NCBI GenBank assembly: GCA_009772935.1
Contig: WOUR01000043.1
Span: 1 to 42,637 of the forward strand
Direction of reading: 5' to 3'
DNA: 42,637 bases
Source of the DNA: Rhodospirillaceae bacterium
GTDB taxonomy: Bacteria > Pseudomonadota > Alphaproteobacteria > Reyranellales > Reyranellaceae
Within the stretch, counting starts at the first letter, position 1. The number at the start of each line of letters is the position of its first letter. Below are positions 15,867-24,300 of this stretch, in pieces. The translations under genes were made by a program, and so were the position numbers. The notes below the pieces were generated by a model. The model was not told where the DNA came from, searched no databases, and saw only the letters and a program-made list of their open reading frames with translations.

Positions 15867-18163
15867 CGTGCCTCCTGGATCGCTCGCCAGATCCGCGCCG
15901 GCGTCGCCGGACCGTCGAAGCCTTTCACGCCGAGTGGCGCCAGCGCGTCAAGGATGGCGTTGGCGATGGCGGGGAAGGCCGCGATGGCGCCGGCCTCGCC
16001 GCAGCCCTTCACGCCCAGCGGGTTGGTCGTGCAGCGGGTGGGATTGAAGCCGAGGTCGAACGACGGCAGGTCGTCGGCGCGGGGCAGGGCGTAGTCCATG
16101 AACGAGCCGGCCACCATCTGTCCCGACGCGGGATCGTAGGTTGCGTGCTCCAGCAGCGCCTGGCCCGCGCCCTGTGCCATGGCGCCGTGCGCCTGGCCGG
16201 TGGCGACCATCGGATTGACCAGCACGCCGTAGTCGTCGACCGCCGTGTAGCGCGCGAGGTCCACCCGCCCGGTGTCGCGGTCGATCTCGACTTCGACGAC
16301 GTGCGCGCCGTTGGGAAAGGTCATGTGCTCGCGTTTCCAGGCGTGGAAGGTGTCGAGCGGCTTGCCCTTTTCGCGACCGAGCGCCGCCACCTCGAGCAGG
16401 CCGATGCCCCGGTCGGTACCGGAGACGACGAAGCGGCCCTCCTCGAAGCGGATGTCGGCTTCCGAGGCTTCCAGCGCATCCGCCGCCAGCCCCGTGCCCT
16501 TCGCGACGATCTCGTCCGAGGCCCGCCAGATCGCCGTACCGCCCATGTAGGTCGCACGCGAACTGCCGTGACCGCCGCCGAACGGGATCGCGTCGGTGTC
16601 GCCCTGCACGAGGCGGATGCGCGCGTTGGGTACGCCCAGCCGGTGGGCCAGGATCTGCGGGAACGTCGTCTCGTGGCCCTGGCCGATATGCTGCGTGCCG
16701 GTGATCAGCACGATCGAGCCGTCGGCCTCGAAGCGCGCGTCGACATTCTCGTCGGGCGGCCCGCCGGTCGCCTTGATGTGATAGGCGAAGCCCAGCCCCC
16801 GCAGCCGGCCGTGCCGCGCGCTCTCGCGCCGCCGCGCCTCGAAGCCCGCACGGTCGGCACGGACCAGCGCCTGGTCGAGCGATTCGGCGAAGCGGCCGCT
16901 GTCGACCTCGAAGCCGAAGGCGTTGGTCATCGGCATCACCTCCGGCGGCACCATGTTCCATCGCCTGAGGTCGGCGCGATCGAAGCCTGTCCGGCGTGCC
17001 GCGGCATCAATCAGCCGCTCGACGATGTTGATCGCCTCGGCGAAGCCGGGTCCGCGCGTCACGCCGATCGGCGCGGTGTTGGTGACGACGGCCACGACAT
17101 GCAGCGCGATCGAGGGGATGCGGTACACCGAGCCCTGCAGGTGGATGTACTGGAAGGTCTGTACGCCGCCGCCGGCGCCGGCCATGTAGGCACCGAGATT
17201 GGCAACGCTGGCGATCCTGAGGGCGAGGAACCGGCCCTGCGCGTCGAGCGCCAGCGAGGCCTCGGCTTGCATGTCGCGTGCCGCATGATCGGACAGGAAG
17301 ACTTCGCTGCGGCTTGCGATCCATTTGACTGGACGCTCGATCCTGCGCGCAGCCCACAGGATCAGCGCGTGCTCGACATAGGCGAAGTTCTTGGCGCCGA
17401 ACCCGCCGCCCACGTCGGGCGCCACGAACCGCACATCCTTCGGCTCGGCGCCAAGCGCGCGCGCCACGTGGTTGCGGTTGATGTGGATGTTCTGGCTGGA
17501 GACGTGGAGCGTATAGCGGCCGGTCGCGGCATCGAATGTGCCGACGCCGCCGCGCGGCTCCATCGGGTTCATCACGATGCGGTGGTTGTCGAGGTCGAGC
17601 GACACGACATGCGCCGCCGCGGCGAAGGCGGTTTCGGCGCCCGCCGTGTCGCCGGTCCGCCAGTCGAGGCAGGTATTGCCGGGAATCTCGTCGGAGAGCT
17701 GCGGCGCGCCCGGCGCGCGGGCGGCCCCGGGCGAGGTCACGGCCGGAAGCGTCTCATAGTCCACGACCACCAGCTCTGTGGCATCGAGTGCCTGCGCGCG
17801 CGTCTCGGCGACGATCAGCGCCACGGGCTCGCCGACGAAGCGGGCCTTGTCCGTGGCCAGCAGCGGCTGGGCTGCGAAGGCGAAGGGCTCGCCGGTCTGG
17901 ATGTTGGCCTCGGCATAGGGGCGAAGCGGTTTCAGCCCGTCGGCGGTGGCCTCGGCGGCGGTGAGGACGGCCAGCACGCCCGGAGCCGCGCGGGCGGCCG
18001 TCGTGTCGATCGACTTGATGAGCGCGTGCGCATGCGGCGAGCGCAGGACGACGGCGTGGGCCAGCCGCTCGAACCTCAGGTCGTCGAGATAGGCGCCCTG
18101 GCCGGTGACGAATCGCGCGTCCTCGCGCCGACGAGGTGAGTCGCCCATCCGTTGGATCGTCAT
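15863..18163 (-). CDS. Molybdopterin-binding large subunit, xanthine dehydrogenase / CoxL family
   Basis: The 766-residue protein is a molybdenum hydroxylase large chain, expected to oxidise an aldehyde, N-heterocycle or related substrate. Landmarks are an N-terminal aldehyde-oxidase hammerhead domain (RFVTGQGAYLDD), GGGFGAKN, GQGHETTFPQILA, and the C-terminal GCGEAGAIAAFPA containing the catalytic Glu. The Cys-containing VAYRCSF loop of true CO dehydrogenase is absent, so it is not CoxL proper. The FAD and [2Fe-2S] subunits normally encoded beside it are missing. Instead, a DAO-type FAD oxidase lies directly upstream with a 4-base overlap. ATG 18163 is chosen from that overlap. Confidence 0.92.
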   Translation of the reverse strand: MTIQRMGDSPRRREDARFVTGQGAYLDDLRFERLAHAVVLRSPHAHALIKSIDTTAARAAPGVLAVLTAAEATADGLKPLRPYAEANIQTGEPFAFAAQPLLATDKARFVGEPVALIVAETRAQALDATELVVVDYETLPAVTSPGAARAPGAPQLSDEIPGNTCLDWRTGDTAGAETAFAAAAHVVSLDLDNHRIVMNPMEPRGGVGTFDAATGRYTLHVSSQNIHINRNHVARALGAEPKDVRFVAPDVGGGFGAKNFAYVEHALILWAARRIERPVKWIASRSEVFLSDHAARDMQAEASLALDAQGRFLALRIASVANLGAYMAGAGGGVQTFQYIHLQGSVYRIPSIALHVVAVVTNTAPIGVTRGPGFAEAINIVERLIDAAARRTGFDRADLRRWNMVPPEVMPMTNAFGFEVDSGRFAESLDQALVRADRAGFEARRRESARHGRLRGLGFAYHIKATGGPPDENVDARFEADGSIVLITGTQHIGQGHETTFPQILAHRLGVPNARIRLVQGDTDAIPFGGGHGSSRATYMGGTAIWRASDEIVAKGTGLAADALEASEADIRFEEGRFVVSGTDRGIGLLEVAALGREKGKPLDTFHAWKREHMTFPNGAHVVEVEIDRDTGRVDLARYTAVDDYGVLVNPMVATGQAHGAMAQGAGQALLEHATYDPASGQMVAGSFMDYALPRADDLPSFDLGFNPTRCTTNPLGVKGCGEAGAIAAFPAIANAILDALAPLGVKGFDGPATPARIWRAIQEAR

Positions 18164-19473
18164 GTCCGCAACGTCTCCGCGTTCTGGGCCTGGCGCTTCT
18201 CGTCCCACCAGTCACGCATCTGCAGGCCCCAGTAGGCAAGCTGCGTCGCGGCCCGGCCGGCGGCGCCCCCGGCCCAGCCGGTGCCGAACGGCGCGAACAG
18301 GCGAGCGCGCGAGGGATCGCCCAGGATGCCGGCCGCGACGGCATCGGCACCCGCGGCCGTCTGGGCGACGCCATGGCCACCGAAGGCCGAGCAGACCCAG
18401 AGACCGCGTTCGATCTCGCCCACCTGGGGCATCTTGTGCGGCGCGTAGCCCATGATGCCGGGCCAGGCGTAGGCGATGTCGATTTCGCCGAGTTGCGGAT
18501 AGACCGAGAGCATGTCGCCCCGCATCATCTCGCGCAGCCGGCGCGGTTCGGTCGTGTCGGTGGTGATGCGGCCGCCCCACAGGAGCCGGTCGCCGTCGAC
18601 GATGCGGTAATAGTCGCCCGCGCGGCGCGTGTCGGAGATCGCGCCGGCCCAGCGGATCGCCTCGCCGAGCCGGGGACCGAGCTTCCCGGTGACGGCCACA
18701 TAGGTCGCGACCGGCAGCACCGCCCGCGCGATCCGCGGCATCACGGCGCCGAGATCGGCATTGCCGGCCAGCACGACATGCTGCGCCTTGACGCTGCCGT
18801 GCGCGGCGCGCAGCCGCCAGAAGCTGCCATCGCGCGTCAACTCGATGGCCTCGGTCGTTTCGTGGACCGCGCCGCCCAACCGTTCGATGTCGTCCGCCAA
18901 TGCCAGCGCGAAGTTCAGCGGATGGATATGGAACGAGGTGGGGTCATGGATCGCCTGATGGTAGCGCGCCGTCGCGAGTACCCCGCGCACGTGCGAGGTC
19001 TCCCAAGGCTCGAAAGCGGCGCCGAGCTGCTCCGCGAGTTTGCGCGTACGGTCGGCGAAGCCGGCACCCTGGTCGGTGCGCGAGACGCTGAGCTTGCCGT
19101 TGCCCATCAGTGTCTCGGGTCGTTCCAGCTCGGAGATGGCATCGCGCACGATCGCGACCCCGCGCTGCGACTGGGCGTAAAGCTGGCGCGCGTGATCCAG
19201 TCCCAGCCGTTCGATCAGCGCGCCGGAGCGCTGGGCGTAGCCCGGACCGACGAAGCCGCCGTTGCGGCCCGACGCGCCCCAGCCGATGCGCCGCCGCTCC
19301 AGCAGCACCACCCGCTTTCCCTGCCGGGCCAGCTGACGCGCCGTGTGCAGGCCCGCGAAACCGCCACCGACGACCGCGACGTCGGCCTCTTCTTCCCGGG
19401 CGAGTGGCAGGCGCGCGCCGGCCGCGTCTCGCGTGGCGGCATACCAGCTGGCCGGATGGTCGACTTCGGTCAT
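18160..19473 (-). CDS. DAO-family FAD-dependent oxidase (PuuB/OrdL-like)
   Basis: The 437-residue enzyme probably oxidises an amine or amino acid, giving an aldehyde or keto product. The dinucleotide fold VAVVGGGFAGLHTARQLA lies near residues 33-50. RIGWGASGRNGGFVGPGY is the flavin-contact segment typical of gamma-glutamylputrescine oxidase relatives, and the C-terminal GGHGVAQTAAGA completes the FAD site. GGAGAAG eight bases before ATG 19473 supports the start. It overlaps the molybdopterin subunit by 4 bases. An amine oxidase followed by an aldehyde-oxidising molybdoenzyme would form a logical two-step pathway, but the substrate cannot be read from sequence. Confidence 0.87.
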   Translation of the reverse strand: MTEVDHPASWYAATRDAAGARLPLAREEEADVAVVGGGFAGLHTARQLARQGKRVVLLERRRIGWGASGRNGGFVGPGYAQRSGALIERLGLDHARQLYAQSQRGVAIVRDAISELERPETLMGNGKLSVSRTDQGAGFADRTRKLAEQLGAAFEPWETSHVRGVLATARYHQAIHDPTSFHIHPLNFALALADDIERLGGAVHETTEAIELTRDGSFWRLRAAHGSVKAQHVVLAGNADLGAVMPRIARAVLPVATYVAVTGKLGPRLGEAIRWAGAISDTRRAGDYYRIVDGDRLLWGGRITTDTTEPRRLREMMRGDMLSVYPQLGEIDIAYAWPGIMGYAPHKMPQVGEIERGLWVCSAFGGHGVAQTAAGADAVAAGILGDPSRARLFAPFGTGWAGGAAGRAATQLAYWGLQMRDWWDEKRQAQNAETLRT

Positions 19474-19489
19474 TTCAATTCTTCTCCGC

Positions 19490-19532
19490 GAGAAGAGGTG
19501 CCATGGGAAGGCTTGCGCGGTCACCTCCTCTC
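19490..19532. promoter_or_regulatory. Imperfect inverted repeat in a divergent promoter region
   Basis: GAGAAGAGGTG (19490-19500) and CACCTCCTCTC (19522-19532) match at 10 of 11 positions as inverted arms 21 bases apart. They sit between the divergent DAO oxidase and monooxygenase genes. They could bind a dimeric regulator, but the purine-rich arms also overlap ribosome-binding-type sequence. Confidence 0.25.
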
Positions 19533-19586
19533 CCGCACTAATTTTGCTGGAGACTTTCTACCAGCTTGCGCAGTTCCGGAGGATGC

Positions 19587-21194
19587 ATGTCGGTCGATTT
19601 CGATGCGGTGATCATCGGCGCGGGATTTGGCGGCATGTACATGCTGCACCGGCTTCGCCAGAAGGGCTTCACGGCGCGCGTGTTCGAGGCCGGCAGGGGC
19701 GTCGGCGGCACCTGGTACTGGAACCGCTATCCCGGTGCGCGCTGCGACGTCGAGAGCGTGCAGTATTCCTACCAGTTCTCACCCGAGCTGGAGCAGGAAT
19801 GGGAATGGAGCGAGCGCTACGCCACCCAGCCCGAGCTCTTGCGCTACGCCAATCACGTCGCCGACCGCTTCGACCTCCGCCGCGACATGCGGTTCGAGAC
19901 GCGCGTCAGCAAGGCGACGTTCGACGAGGCCGCCAACCTGTGGCGGGTCGAGACCGAGAAGGCCGGTGCTTCGGGTGTGGCCGAGACGGTCACGGCTCGC
20001 TTCGTGATCACCGCGATGGGCTGCCTGTCCTCTCCCAACACGCCGAAGATTCCGGGCCTCGAGGATTTCGAGGGCCCGACCTATCACACCGGCAACTGGC
20101 CGCATGAAGGCGTCGACTTCACAGGCAGGACAGTGGGCGTCATCGGCACCGGCTCGTCGGCCATCCAGTCGATCCCGGTGATCGCCGAGCAGGCGAAGCA
20201 CCTCACCGTCTTCCAGCGCACCGCCAACTACACCGTACCGGCGCACAACAGGCCACTCGATCCCGACTATGTACGGCAGGTGAAGGCGACCTATCCCGAG
20301 ATGCGCCGGCGCGCCAAGACCAAGCCGGCCGGCATCGACTTCACGATCAATCCCGCCTCGGCCGCCGAGACGCCGGAGGAGGAGCGCAACCGCCAGTTCC
20401 AGGCGCGCTGGGACTATGGCGGGCTGGGCTTCATGGCCTCCTTCTCGGACCTGCTGCTGAACGACGACTCCAACCAGTACGCGGCCGATTTCGTGCGCGC
20501 CAAGATCGGCGAGGTCGTGAAGGACCCGAAGACGGCGGCGGCCCTGGTGCCGAAGAACATCATCGGCTGCAAGCGGCTGTGCGTCGACACCGGCTACTGG
20601 GCGACCTTCAACCGCCCGAACGTGACCCTGGTCGACATCAGCGACCAGCCGATCGAGCGCATCTCGGCGACCGGGCTGCGTGCGAAGGGAAAGGATTTCA
20701 CCTTCGACTGCCTGGTTCTCGCGACCGGCTTCGACGCCATGACCGGCGCGCTGCTCAAGGTCGACTTCCGCGGCCGGCGCGGCGTGACGCTGAAGGAGCG
20801 CTGGAACGAGGGGCCGAAGACCTACCTCGGCCTGACCGTGGTGGACTTTCCCAACCTGTTCATGATCACCGGCCCGGGCAGTCCCTCGGTGCTGACCAAC
20901 ATGCTCCCGTCGATCGAGCAGCACGTCGATTTCATCGCCGACTGCCTCGAAGCGCTGCGCACCCAGGGCAAGACGGTGATCGAGCCGGTGCCGGAAGCGC
21001 AGGAAGCCTGGGTCGGCCATGTCGGCGACGTATCCAACATCACCCTGCGCTCGACCTGCAGCTCCTGGTATGTCGGCGCCAACATCCCGGGCAAGCCGCG
21101 CGTCTTCATGCCCTATATCGGCGGCCTGCCGGCCTACATCCAGGCCTGCGAGAAGGTCGTCGCCAACGGCTACGAGGGCTTCGCGCTGGCCTGA
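19587..21194 (+). CDS. Flavin-dependent Baeyer-Villiger-type monooxygenase
   Basis: The 535-residue protein carries the N-terminal FAD motif GAGFGG (11-16), the GTWYWNRYPGARCD block of cyclohexanone-monooxygenase relatives, the fingerprint F-x-G-x3-H-x3-W (F161, G163, H167, W171) and a second nucleotide motif GTGSSA (187-192) for NADPH. These features point to a class B monooxygenase inserting oxygen into cyclic or linear ketones. The substrate is unknown. ATG 19587 is chosen because GGAGG lies five bases upstream and the FAD fold starts at once. It is divergent from the DAO oxidase. Confidence 0.93.
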   Translation: MSVDFDAVIIGAGFGGMYMLHRLRQKGFTARVFEAGRGVGGTWYWNRYPGARCDVESVQYSYQFSPELEQEWEWSERYATQPELLRYANHVADRFDLRRDMRFETRVSKATFDEAANLWRVETEKAGASGVAETVTARFVITAMGCLSSPNTPKIPGLEDFEGPTYHTGNWPHEGVDFTGRTVGVIGTGSSAIQSIPVIAEQAKHLTVFQRTANYTVPAHNRPLDPDYVRQVKATYPEMRRRAKTKPAGIDFTINPASAAETPEEERNRQFQARWDYGGLGFMASFSDLLLNDDSNQYAADFVRAKIGEVVKDPKTAAALVPKNIIGCKRLCVDTGYWATFNRPNVTLVDISDQPIERISATGLRAKGKDFTFDCLVLATGFDAMTGALLKVDFRGRRGVTLKERWNEGPKTYLGLTVVDFPNLFMITGPGSPSVLTNMLPSIEQHVDFIADCLEALRTQGKTVIEPVPEAQEAWVGHVGDVSNITLRSTCSSWYVGANIPGKPRVFMPYIGGLPAYIQACEKVVANGYEGFALA

Positions 21195-21254
21195 TTTCCC
21201 AGCGCAGCAACCATGGCCATAGATCATTGACGAGCGCGACCGCACGGCCTTAGT

Positions 21255-21272
21255 GTTAACCAATAGGTTAAC
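21255..21272. promoter_or_regulatory. Perfect inverted repeat GTTAACC-N4-GGTTAAC, likely operator
   Basis: Two perfect 7-bp arms separated by AATA lie 18 bases before the SRPBCC start codon, so a protein bound there would overlap the promoter or leader. The AT-rich site stands out in GC-rich surroundings. Comparable SRPBCC/PhnB gene sets are often controlled by ArsR-type repressors, but no regulator gene is adjacent. Confidence 0.5.
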
Positions 21273-21290
21273 TGATGTGGTGCGGGCCGG

Positions 21291-21827
21291 ATGTGGAAGT
21301 TTCTGAAGAGCATCGGGGTCGCCCTGGTGGCGGCCGTTGCGGCGATCCTTATCTACGCTGCGACCCGGCCCGATTCGTTCCGCGTCGAGCGGTCGACGGC
21401 GATGAATGCGCCGCCCGAGAAGATCTTTCCCTATATCGACGGGCTGAAGCGCTGGGCCGAGTGGTCGCCCTACGAGGGCCGCGACCCCGCGATGAGGCGC
21501 GCCCACAGCGGTGCCGAACGAGGCAAGGGCGCAGTCTACGAGTGGGACGGCAACGACACGGTCGGCAAGGGGCGCATGGAGATCGTTGATTCGACGCCGC
21601 CGCACAGGGTGGTGATCAAGCTCGATTTCCTGAAGCCCTTCGAAGGTCACAACATGGCCGAGCTGACCGTGGAACCGAAGGGCGGTCAGACGATTGTCAC
21701 CTGGGCGATGCACGGTCCCAGCACCTTCATGACCAAGCTGGTCGGCACCTTCATGGACATGGACGACATGATCGGCCGGGATTTCGCGGCAGGATTGGCG
21801 AAGCTGAAGACCGTCGTCGAGAAGTGA
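21291..21827 (+). CDS. SRPBCC-superfamily protein with N-terminal membrane anchor
   Basis: The 178-residue product begins with a hydrophobic segment (residues 4-25) that should anchor it in the inner membrane or act as a signal. A START/polyketide-cyclase-like fold follows, with characteristic PPEKIFPYIDGLKRWAEWSPYEGRDP near its start. These proteins bind hydrophobic ligands in a deep cavity; the ligand is unknown. It heads a rightward set with a YceI protein (27 bases later) and a PhnB-like protein, probably sharing the inverted repeat upstream as operator. Confidence 0.87.
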   Translation: MWKFLKSIGVALVAAVAAILIYAATRPDSFRVERSTAMNAPPEKIFPYIDGLKRWAEWSPYEGRDPAMRRAHSGAERGKGAVYEWDGNDTVGKGRMEIVDSTPPHRVVIKLDFLKPFEGHNMAELTVEPKGGQTIVTWAMHGPSTFMTKLVGTFMDMDDMIGRDFAAGLAKLKTVVEK

Positions 21828-21853
21828 CCACGCACTTGTCGAGGAGGATCCAC

Positions 21854-22486
21854 ATGAACCGCATCGTGCGCGCGCTCGCCGTCGTTCTGGCGATGGGCCC
21901 CGCAGCCGTGCTGGCACAGGCGCCGGCACCCGTGGCCTTGCCGCCCGGCGTCTTCGCCGGGGAGCGGGACATCGCCCTGGCGCCGGCCGGCACCTATACG
22001 CTCGACGAGATGCATACCGCCGTCATCGTCCGCGTCTCCCACATCGGCTATTCGCAGAGCGTGTTCCGCTTCGATCGTGCCAAGGGCTCTCTCACCTGGG
22101 ATCCCGCCGCGATCGAGACGTCGAAGCTCTCGGCCTCGGTCGAGACGGCCTCGATCACGACCAACGTGAAAGGCTTCGCCGAGGAGCTGGCCGGCGACAA
22201 CTTCCTGAAGTCCAAGGCCTTCCCCCAAGCCACGTTCGTTTCGACGTCGTTCAAGCCGGTCGACGGGACGCGCGGCAAGGTCGGGGGACAGTTCACGCTG
22301 ATGGGCAAGACCAGGCCCGTCACCTTCGACGTCGAACTGGGTGGCGCCGGCAAGGGGTTCGAAGGCAAGCCGCGGATCGGTGTGCACGCCGTCGCGACGA
22401 TCAATCCGCAGGATTACGGGTTGCCGGCGATCTTCACCGACCCCATCCAGATCCAGATCGATACCGAGTTCGAGAGGAACCCTTAG
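21854..22486 (+). CDS. Periplasmic YceI-family protein
   Basis: The 210-residue protein has a cleavable signal peptide (MNRIVRALAVVLAMGP to VLAQ), then the YceI beta-barrel starting TYTLDEMHTAVIVRVSHIGYS. KSKAFPQATFVSTSF and GQFTLMGKTRPVTFDVEL are classic signatures. YceI proteins bind polyisoprenoid-type lipids and are often induced by stress or high pH. ATG 21854 is supported by GAGGAGG ten bases upstream and gives the signal peptide. It lies between the SRPBCC and VOC genes in an apparent operon. Confidence 0.93.
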   Translation: MNRIVRALAVVLAMGPAAVLAQAPAPVALPPGVFAGERDIALAPAGTYTLDEMHTAVIVRVSHIGYSQSVFRFDRAKGSLTWDPAAIETSKLSASVETASITTNVKGFAEELAGDNFLKSKAFPQATFVSTSFKPVDGTRGKVGGQFTLMGKTRPVTFDVELGGAGKGFEGKPRIGVHAVATINPQDYGLPAIFTDPIQIQIDTEFERNP

Positions 22487-22500
22487 CAAAGGAGAGACAC

Positions 22501-22920
22501 ATGGCCATTCAACCGTACCTGTTCTTCAACGGCCGCTGCGAGGAAGCGCTCGACTTCTACAAGGAGAAGCTCGGCGCCAAGGTCGACATGCTGATGCGCT
22601 TCAGGGAGAATCCCGACGCGGGCGCGATCGAGCATATGAAGGTGAACCCCGATTCCGTCATGCATGCCAGCATGCACATCGGCGACGCGATGATCATGTG
22701 CTCGGATGGCATGGGCAGCGACGGCAAGACCAACTTCCAGGGCTTCTCGCTGGCGCTCAACGTCGCCAACGAAGCCGAAGCGGACAAGGCGTTCGAGGCG
22801 CTGGCCAAGGACGGCCAGATCCAGATGCCGATCGGCAAGACGTTCTTCTCGCCGCGCTTCGGCTGCGTTGCCGACAAGTTCGGCGTGTCGTGGATGGTGA
22901 TCGTCCCGCAGGAGATGTAG
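22501..22920 (+). CDS. PhnB-like VOC-superfamily protein
   Basis: The 139-residue protein belongs to the glyoxalase/bleomycin-resistance/dioxygenase fold, PhnB-like branch: IQPYLFFNGRCEEALDFYKEKLGA at the start, MHASMHIGDAMIMCSDG in the middle and GKTFFSPRFGCVADKFGVSWMV at the end. PhnB-like proteins commonly lack a demonstrated reaction. AAAGGAG before the ATG supports the start. It is the last gene of the SRPBCC-YceI set, followed by a palindromic repeat that may end transcription. Confidence 0.92.
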   Translation: MAIQPYLFFNGRCEEALDFYKEKLGAKVDMLMRFRENPDAGAIEHMKVNPDSVMHASMHIGDAMIMCSDGMGSDGKTNFQGFSLALNVANEAEADKAFEALAKDGQIQMPIGKTFFSPRFGCVADKFGVSWMVIVPQEM

Positions 22921-22928
22921 TTCTCACT

Positions 22929-22995
22929 AAGGATCCTTCGCTGCGCTCAGGATGACAAGAAAAGGTGTCATCCCGAACGAAGCGAGGGATCCTTT
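22929..22995. repeat. Interspersed palindromic repeat, copy 1 (GGATCCTTCGC type)
   Basis: A long imperfect hairpin has arms AAGGATCCTTCGC...GGATGACA and TGTCATCC...GGGATCCTTT. A 27-base block (22931-22957) recurs at 42509-42535 with one difference. Such REP-like elements lie between genes in many alphaproteobacteria. This one separates the converging PhnB-like and aminotransferase genes and could form a two-way terminator. Confidence 0.75.
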
Positions 22996-23001
22996 GCTTT
23001 T

Positions 23002-24231
23002 CTACTTCTTCTCGACGTTGGCCGAGCGCAGCGGCACGCCGAATTCGCGCCGGCAGACTTCGGCCAGGACCTCGACGCCCTTGCGGATCGTCTCGGGGGC
23101 GGGATTGGCGAAGCAGAGCCTGAGGCGCGAGCGGGCATACTCCTTGTTGGTCGACCACTCCTGACCGGGATTGAGCGACACGCCGGCGGCGAGGGCCACC
23201 TGGGCGAGCTTCGCCGTATCGACCTGGTCCGGCAGCTTGATCCAGAGGTAGATGCCGCCCTCGGGATCGCCGAACTCGGCGTCGGTGCCGAACTGCTCGG
23301 CCAGCGCCTCGCGCAGGACCTGCAGCTTGGCCGACAGGGTCTTGTTGAGCTTAGGCACGTGGTTCGCGAAATGCTGCGTGCAGAACTCCGCCAGCACCAT
23401 CTGCTCGAGCGCGCCGGAACCCGCATCCTGCTTGAGGCCGAGGATGCGGCCCAGGATGTCCCACTTGGCCACGATGTAGCCGACCCGCAGCGCAGGCGCG
23501 ATCGACTTGGAGAACGAGCCGATGAAGATCACGCCTTCACCCTTGGCCATGGCATAGAGCGAGGGCGGACGCTTGCCACTCCAGATCAGGTCGGAATAGC
23601 ACTCGTCCTCGAAGATCATGACGCCGTACTCGGCGGCGATCTTCAGCAACTCGGCCCGGCGCGCCTCGCCCATGATGGCGCCGGTCGGGTTCTGCACCGT
23701 CGGGATCGTGTAGATGTACTTGGGCGTGATGCCCTTCTGCTTCAGCTCCTCGAGCTTTTGCTTCAGCACGTCGAGGCGCAGGCCCTCGCCGTCGAGCGGG
23801 ATGCCGACGACATTGGCGCCCAGCTTGTTCAGCTTGGTGAGGGCGCCGCCATAGGTCTCCTGCTCGATGATGACGGTGTCACCCTTCGTCACCAGCAGGC
23901 TGTTGATCAGGTCGAGGCCCTGCATCGATCCCGAGGTGATCAGGACCTCGTCCGCGGCACACTCGATGCCGGCATGGTCCTTGAGCTTGGCCGAGAGGAA
24001 TTCGCGCAGCGGCTTGTAGCCCAGCGGACCGCTGTTCAGCCCGTAGGTCGCCAGCGTCGCGCCCTCGCGTGTCAGCACCGATGTCGCGGCGTCGATCAGC
24101 GCCTGGACGGGCACGTTGCCAGCGTCGTTGTGGCCGCCGATGAAATTGTACTTCGGGAATCCGTTCCACTTGGCGGCGGGAGCGGGCGTGCCGGGCGCCA
24201 GCAGGGGCGCGAAATCGAACGGAGCGGTCAT
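23002..24231 (-). CDS. PLP-dependent aminotransferase, class I/II (2-aminoadipate/aromatic type)
   Basis: The 409-residue fold-type I enzyme shows SGSMQGLDLINSLL for cofactor phosphate binding, TVQNPTG (179-185), FEDECYSDL and the Schiff-base lysine K242 in GSFSKSIAPALRVGY. The substrate-recognition Arg is in RSRLRLCF. The overall pattern resembles the LysN/ARO8-like group, which transfers amino groups between aromatic or branched amino acids and 2-oxoglutarate. ATG 24231 follows GAGGAAA. An 11-bp perfect inverted repeat lies directly in the leader (24244-24273). The upstream gene on the same strand is a glutamate-synthase-like protein. Confidence 0.92.
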   Translation of the reverse strand: MTAPFDFAPLLAPGTPAPAAKWNGFPKYNFIGGHNDAGNVPVQALIDAATSVLTREGATLATYGLNSGPLGYKPLREFLSAKLKDHAGIECAADEVLITSGSMQGLDLINSLLVTKGDTVIIEQETYGGALTKLNKLGANVVGIPLDGEGLRLDVLKQKLEELKQKGITPKYIYTIPTVQNPTGAIMGEARRAELLKIAAEYGVMIFEDECYSDLIWSGKRPPSLYAMAKGEGVIFIGSFSKSIAPALRVGYIVAKWDILGRILGLKQDAGSGALEQMVLAEFCTQHFANHVPKLNKTLSAKLQVLREALAEQFGTDAEFGDPEGGIYLWIKLPDQVDTAKLAQVALAAGVSLNPGQEWSTNKEYARSRLRLCFANPAPETIRKGVEVLAEVCRREFGVPLRSANVEKK

Positions 24232-24243
24232 GATCGTTTCCTC

Positions 24244-24273
24244 GTTGGTTGGCCAATTGCTGGGCCAACCAAC
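24244..24273. promoter_or_regulatory. 11-bp perfect inverted repeat in the aminotransferase leader
   Basis: GTTGGTTGGCC (24244-24254) and GGCCAACCAAC (24263-24273) are exact inverted arms around an 8-base spacer. The repeat lies between the stop of the glutamate-synthase-like gene and the aminotransferase start, ending 12 bases before the ATG. It could be an operator, a stable RNA stem controlling translation, or a processing site between the two genes. No T-run follows. Confidence 0.45.
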
Positions 24274-24300
24274 GGGGATTCGCAACAGGTTTGCGCGAAG

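Noticed and set aside
15851..18139. A 762-codon plus-strand frame opposite the molybdopterin subunit
   Set aside because: It is antisense to a gene with clear family motifs, and the translation resembles no protein family.
15863..18163. Assignment of the large subunit as carbon monoxide dehydrogenase CoxL
   Set aside because: The Cys-containing active-site loop of true CoxL is absent and the CoxM and CoxS genes are missing.
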